A stretch of 64,000 bases of DNA, taken from assembly GCA_038400315.1 (NCBI GenBank), contig CP151667.1:3173174-3237173 (forward strand). Direction: 5' to 3'. The notes under the pieces were generated by a model that was given only the letters and a program-made list of their open reading frames with translations, was not told where the DNA came from and did not search any database. The translations under genes were made by a program, and so were the position numbers. This DNA is from Isosphaeraceae bacterium EP7. Its GTDB lineage: Bacteria; Planctomycetota; Planctomycetia; Isosphaerales; Isosphaeraceae. Below, one piece after another: positions 60,709 through 64,000 of this stretch (the stretch's first letter is position 1; each line of letters opens with the position of its first letter).

Positions 60709-61914
60709 TCAGGGCCCGCCGAGCACACGGACCTCGGCCGCCGGTCGTGCCTCCCTCGGCGAGTCGGCGGCCGACATTGGCTCGACCTTCGCGGGCGTGG
60801 CCTCGGCGGCCCCCAACACATAAGAAAATGCCCCGAGCAAGTCACCGCGACTTCCGCCGTGACAGACGACGCACTGCTTGGCCGAACGAACCGCGCCCAG
60901 CATCCGCACGACCTCGCCGTCACGGGCCGAGACGATGTCTTCCCCTTGCCGCAGGCTTTCCAGGCCATAGGACTCGAACCTGTCCAGCGGGCGGGTCGGC
61001 GCGTTGTGCAGCTTGTCCATCTTCGGAAGGTGATCGGAGACGTAGGCGACGGGCTCGTCATGGAGGAGCAAACCAACAAGCTCGATATTTCGGACCGCCC
61101 AATGGTCGGCGCCGTCCGGGATCTGGCTGAATTTGTGCGGTTCGAAACCGGCCACATGCCGGCGATCCTTGATCAGTCCGTTGCGCCCCGAGTTGGCGAA
61201 GTCCACGATGCTCGACTCCAGCAGCCTCCACATCGGGCCTTGATCTGCGGCCGCGAGCGGGTCGGAGACGCCCGGAGACCACGTCGAGACCTTGCGGGAA
61301 GCCGGCTGGAGCGGGACCTTTTCGATGCGCATGGATCGCTTCAGCCGGTATTCGTTGGGTAAAAAGTTCCGCGTCACGCCAAATCCCGGGCTGTTGATGA
61401 ACAGCGAGATTGTGTCTTCGTGAAGTTGCTTTAGGATCCAATCGCGATGGAGCAGCAAACCGTGGCCGTCGCGCTGCTCTTCGAAGGCTCGATCCATCAC
61501 GGACAGTCCCTCGATGGCGTCCGGACTCAAGATCGTCCCACCCGGGACGGGCTTCGGCGAAGGGGCTCGGTCTTCCATGGATTCATAGGGATACATGGAA
61601 CGCAGACGGTCGTATTCGCGGTTGGAGGCCAGGACGAAGCCCCCGGCCAGGCCGTATGCGGCAACGGTCGCCAGGCAGGAAGCCTTCAGGAAAAACGAGG
61701 GGCCTCGCCGCGACCGATACCAGGCGACGGCCGCGAGACTCGTGAGCACGGCCTGGAAGGACAGTGCGGGCAGGAAAAGGATCGGCAAACTCAAGCCGAT
61801 CATGAGAAAAGCGACGACGAGCAAGGTCGCCACGCCCCGGTACGAGACGCTCGCTGCGAGGCCATTGGCGATCAAGAAGAACACCGTCGATACGGTCAGC
61901 GAGAGATAAAGCAT
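60709..61914 (-). CDS. Membrane protein with a C-terminal c-type heme site
   Basis: The 401-residue product, starting at 61914 behind GGAGGGGAG, has about four N-terminal membrane segments (LSLTVSTVFFLIANGLAASV, VATLLVVAFLMIGLSLPILF, LPALSFQAVLTSLAAVAW, ASCLATVAAYGLAGGFVLAS). A soluble part of about 280 residues contains RDWILKQLHEDTISLFINSP, WRLLESSIVDFANSGRNGLI and VGLLLHDEPVAYVSDHLPKM, then one heme c site CVVCHGGSRGDLLGAFSY (C348, C351, H352). The region just before the heme (RFESYGLESLRQGEDIV) looks like a conserved linker. I know the pattern only as an uncharacterised planctomycete membrane cytochrome. A respiratory or sensory electron-transfer role is possible. Confidence 0.75.
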   Translation of the reverse strand: MLYLSLTVSTVFFLIANGLAASVSYRGVATLLVVAFLMIGLSLPILFLPALSFQAVLTSLAAVAWYRSRRGPSFFLKASCLATVAAYGLAGGFVLASNREYDRLRSMYPYESMEDRAPSPKPVPGGTILSPDAIEGLSVMDRAFEEQRDGHGLLLHRDWILKQLHEDTISLFINSPGFGVTRNFLPNEYRLKRSMRIEKVPLQPASRKVSTWSPGVSDPLAAADQGPMWRLLESSIVDFANSGRNGLIKDRRHVAGFEPHKFSQIPDGADHWAVRNIELVGLLLHDEPVAYVSDHLPKMDKLHNAPTRPLDRFESYGLESLRQGEDIVSARDGEVVRMLGAVRSAKQCVVCHGGSRGDLLGAFSYVLGAAEATPAKVEPMSAADSPREARPAAEVRVLGGP

Positions 61915-62001
61915 GACGGCGTCTCCCCTCCGATCGCGGCAAATCACCCCGGGACGGACGGGTCCGGGCGCGAACCGATCGGCTGTCTCAGGCGTCTCTG
62001 G

Positions 62002-62030
62002 ATGACGGATCGGGCGTGATGCCGTAAAAT
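62002..62030 (+). promoter_or_regulatory. Candidate promoter of ilvD
   Basis: ATGACG (62002-62007) and TAAAAT (62025-62030) are separated by 17 bases. The transcription start would lie about 90 bases before ATG 62127. No leader-peptide or attenuator is evident in the transcript leader. Confidence 0.4.
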
Positions 62031-62126
62031 GGGCCGTCCCACGCCCCGGCTCGCGCAGGCGCGCCCCGGCGGGCGTTCTCTCAACACGGTCCCACGACCG
62101 CACACGCACGAACAGGCCCCAGAACC

Positions 62127-63809
62127 ATGGCGTTCGACACCAGACACCGCAGCAGGCACCTCCTCGACGGCAGGGACCGCGCACCGGCCCGGGCCATGCT
62201 CAAGGCCATCGGCTTTGATGACGAGGCGCTGTCCAAGCCGATCATCGGCATCGCCAACACCTGGATCGAGACGATGCCCTGCAACTATCACCTGCGCGAG
62301 GTCGCCGACCGGGTGCGGCAGGGGATCATCGACGCGGGCGGCACCCCCATGGAATTCAACACCGTCGCCATCAGCGACGGCATCACCATGGGCACCGAGG
62401 GGATGAAGGCCAGCCTCATCAGCCGCGAGATCATCGCCGACTCGATCGAGCTGGTCGGCCGCGGCCACGCCTTCGACGCCGTCGTCGCCCTGGCGGCCTG
62501 CGACAAGACCATCCCGGGGGCCGCCATGGGCCTGCTCCGGCTGGACGTGCCGGGCGTCGTCGTCTACGGCGGCTCGATCGCGCCCGGGAAGTTCAAGGGG
62601 AAAGACGTCACCATCATGGACGTCTTCGAGGCCGTCGGCTCCAACGCCCGCGGCATGATGTCCGACGCCGACTTCCGCGACCTGGAAGACCACGCCTGTC
62701 CCGGCGCCGGCGCCTGCGGCGGCCAGTTCACGGCCAACACCATGGCGCTGGCCCTCGAGTTCCTGGGCATCTCGCCCGTCGGCTCCGCCAGCCCGCCGGC
62801 CCTCGATTGCCGCAAGGGCGACGCCGCCTATGACGCCGGCAAGCTGGTTCTCGACCTGTTGAAGCGAGGCGTCAAGGCGAAGGACCTGCTGACGAAGCTG
62901 GCCTTCGAGAACGCCATCGCCGGGGTGGCCGCCACCGGGGGCTCGACCAACGCCGTGCTCCACCTGCTGGCCATCGCCCGCGAGGTGGGCATCCCGCTGA
63001 CGATCGACGAGTTCGACACCGTCAGCGAGCGGACCCCCACGCTGGCCGACCTCAAGCCGGGCGGCCGGTTCGTGGCCACCGACTTCGACCGCGCCGGCGG
63101 CACGGCGCTGGTCGCCAAGCGGCTGATCGCGGCCGGCAAGCTCGACGGCAGCCAGGTCACGCCGACCGGCAAGACCCTGGCCGAGGAGTCGGACTCGGCC
63201 GTCGAGACCCCCGGTCAGGAAGTGATCCTCACCGCCGAGAAGCCCCTGAAGATGACCGGCGGCCTGGTGATCCTCAAGGGGAACCTGGCCCCCGAGGGAT
63301 GCGTGCTCAAGGTGGCGGGCGCCGAGCGCAAGCTGCACACCGGGCCGGCCCGGGTCTTCGACCGCGAGGAGGACGCGATGGCCGCCGTGACGACCGGCTC
63401 GATCAAGGCCGGCGACGTCGTGGTCATCCGCTATGAAGGCCCCCGAGGCGGCCCCGGCATGCGCGAGATGCTGGGCGTCACCGCGGCCATCGTCGGCCAG
63501 GGCCTCGGCGAGACCGTCGCCCTGATGACCGACGGCCGCTTCAGCGGGGCCACCCGAGGCCTGATGGCCGGCCACGTCGCCCCCGAGGCCGCACGAGGCG
63601 GGCCCATCGCCGCCGTCCGCGAAGGCGACATCATCACCTTCGACATCGCCGCCCGCACCCTCAACGTCGATGTGCCCGAGGCCACCCTCAAGGAGCGAAT
63701 GGTCGGCTGGGTCGCCCCCCCGCCGCGCTACACCACGGGCGTCTTCGCCAAGTACGCCTCGCTGGTCTCCTCGGCCTCCGAAGGCGCCATCACGCTGCCC
63801 ATCTGGTAA
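62127..63809 (+). CDS. ilvD: Dihydroxy-acid dehydratase
   Basis: IlvD converts 2,3-dihydroxy-3-methylvalerate and -isovalerate to the 2-keto acids of isoleucine and valine synthesis, using an Fe-S cluster. The 560-residue length is normal for the short form. Cluster Cys residues are C52 (ETMPCNYHLREVAD), C125 (LAACDKTIPGAAMGLLRLDV) and C197 (CPGAGACGGQFTANTMA). Other landmarks are FNTVAISDGITMGTEGMKAS, AVAATGG-type GVAATGGSTNAVLHLLAIAR, and the C-terminal RYEGPRGGPGMREMLGVTAA, LMTDGRFSGATRGLMAGHVA with PEAARGGPIA. It is not in an ilv operon. A strong hairpin follows. Confidence 0.97.
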   Translation: MAFDTRHRSRHLLDGRDRAPARAMLKAIGFDDEALSKPIIGIANTWIETMPCNYHLREVADRVRQGIIDAGGTPMEFNTVAISDGITMGTEGMKASLISREIIADSIELVGRGHAFDAVVALAACDKTIPGAAMGLLRLDVPGVVVYGGSIAPGKFKGKDVTIMDVFEAVGSNARGMMSDADFRDLEDHACPGAGACGGQFTANTMALALEFLGISPVGSASPPALDCRKGDAAYDAGKLVLDLLKRGVKAKDLLTKLAFENAIAGVAATGGSTNAVLHLLAIAREVGIPLTIDEFDTVSERTPTLADLKPGGRFVATDFDRAGGTALVAKRLIAAGKLDGSQVTPTGKTLAEESDSAVETPGQEVILTAEKPLKMTGGLVILKGNLAPEGCVLKVAGAERKLHTGPARVFDREEDAMAAVTTGSIKAGDVVVIRYEGPRGGPGMREMLGVTAAIVGQGLGETVALMTDGRFSGATRGLMAGHVAPEAARGGPIAAVREGDIITFDIAARTLNVDVPEATLKERMVGWVAPPPRYTTGVFAKYASLVSSASEGAITLPIW

Positions 63810-63840
63810 CCCGAATCGCCCCTTGAAACGACCCGGTCCC

Positions 63841-63883
63841 CGACGACGCCCGGCCTGAGCCCCCCTCCGGCCGGGCGTCGTCG
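63841..63883 (+). terminator. Terminator hairpin after ilvD
   Basis: CGACGACGCCCGGCC (63841-63855) is perfectly complementary to 63869-63883, a 15-bp stem with a 13-base loop, 31 bases after the stop. No T run follows. Confidence 0.65.
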
Positions 63884-63890
63884 CGCCCGG

Positions 63891-63967
63891 TTGGGTTCGT
63901 TTTGCCGCCGGATTGGCTTCGTTTCGAAACGCCCGGAATGGCTTCGATCCGCACGCAAGTGGGTTCG
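63891..63967. repeat. Cluster of degenerate TTGGCTTCG repeats
   Basis: Four variants of TTGG(G/C)TTCGTTT occur at 63891, 63913, 63938 and 63959 (spacing 22, 25 and 21 bases) with unrelated spacers between. On the minus strand they read CGAA(G/C)CCAATCC. The cluster may continue past the window. No coding potential is convincing here. Confidence 0.6.
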
Positions 63968-64000
63968 TCGGCGGCTATCACCGGGGCCGGGCGACTCGAC

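Noticed and set aside
61944-63575. 543-residue minus-strand open frame opposite ilvD
   Set aside because: Complement of the highly conserved ilvD; no independent support.
1-64000. tRNA, rRNA and CRISPR arrays
   Set aside because: I looked for T-arm GTTCGAATC-type sequences, rRNA-like blocks and regularly spaced identical repeats on both strands and found none that held up.

Overview
The window looks like a chromosomal segment of a planctomycete, most likely of the Isosphaera/Singulisphaera/Paludisphaera group (Isosphaeraceae). The basis is very high GC with strongly GC-biased third positions, an ECF sigma factor fused by translational coupling to a receptor-like Ser/Thr kinase, an M56 (BlaR-like) peptidase with many carboxypeptidase-regulatory-like domains next to a BlaI repressor, DUF1080 and Gfo/Idh/MocA sugar genes, DUF1254/DUF1214, and a redoxin-cytochrome-copper-monooxygenase fusion. 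The taxonomic call is inference from gene content. I saw no rRNA, tRNA, CRISPR array or insertion sequence. Most long antisense reading frames are GC-driven shadows.

Layout. 1-1.7 kb: the 3' part of an unknown gene and a decayed cyclic-nucleotide-binding/patatin-like phospholipase gene. 1.6-5.1 kb: a secreted ten-EF-hand protein behind a good sigma70-type promoter, then an ApbE flavin transferase fused to DUF2271. 5.2-20.5 kb: a type VI secretion locus in one direction (tagJ, tssA, tssB, tssC, hcp, tssE, tssF, tssG, vgrG, a DUF6931-like gene, PAAR, clpV). It encodes the sheath, tube, spike, most of the baseplate and the recycling ATPase, but no TssJ, TssL, TssM or TssK. 20.5-24.8 kb: an orphan reading frame, a secreted di-heme cytochrome, and a convergent CBM9-like/serine hydrolase fusion. 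25.1-28.1 kb: the ECF sigma/kinase pair. 28.2-28.9 kb: a small protein and its broken HNH nuclease partner. 28.9-31.7 kb: a DUF1254/DUF1214 protein, a HEAT-like small protein and a GC-poorer gene-free patch. 31.7-37.2 kb: a four-gene operon of two ABC-2 type exporters, divergent from a DUF418 membrane protein.

37.3-44.3 kb: the M56 peptidase/BlaI pair with a promoter overlapped by inverted repeats, a histone-deacetylase-family hydrolase and the redoxin/heme/copper protein. 44.3-49.1 kb: an OprO/P-like porin divergent from a type IV pilin-like protein, a small membrane protein, and a glycosyltransferase overlapping it tail to tail. 49.3-55.0 kb: a tight five-gene run (MATE exporter, transglutaminase-like protein, DUF1080 hydrolase, Tat-exported Gfo/Idh/MocA oxidoreductase, TIM-barrel sugar isomerase/epimerase) whose last three genes suggest extracytoplasmic 3-keto-sugar metabolism. 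55.0-64.0 kb: a secreted beta-helix protein, a hybrid histidine kinase, a quinone-oxidoreductase-type dehydrogenase, a membrane heme protein, ilvD, and an intergenic repeat cluster at the right edge.

The most distinctive items are the T6SS locus without membrane complex, the sigma-factor/kinase pair with a DUF2807-like extracytoplasmic domain, two multi-lesion pseudogenes, and the BlaI promoter/operator.
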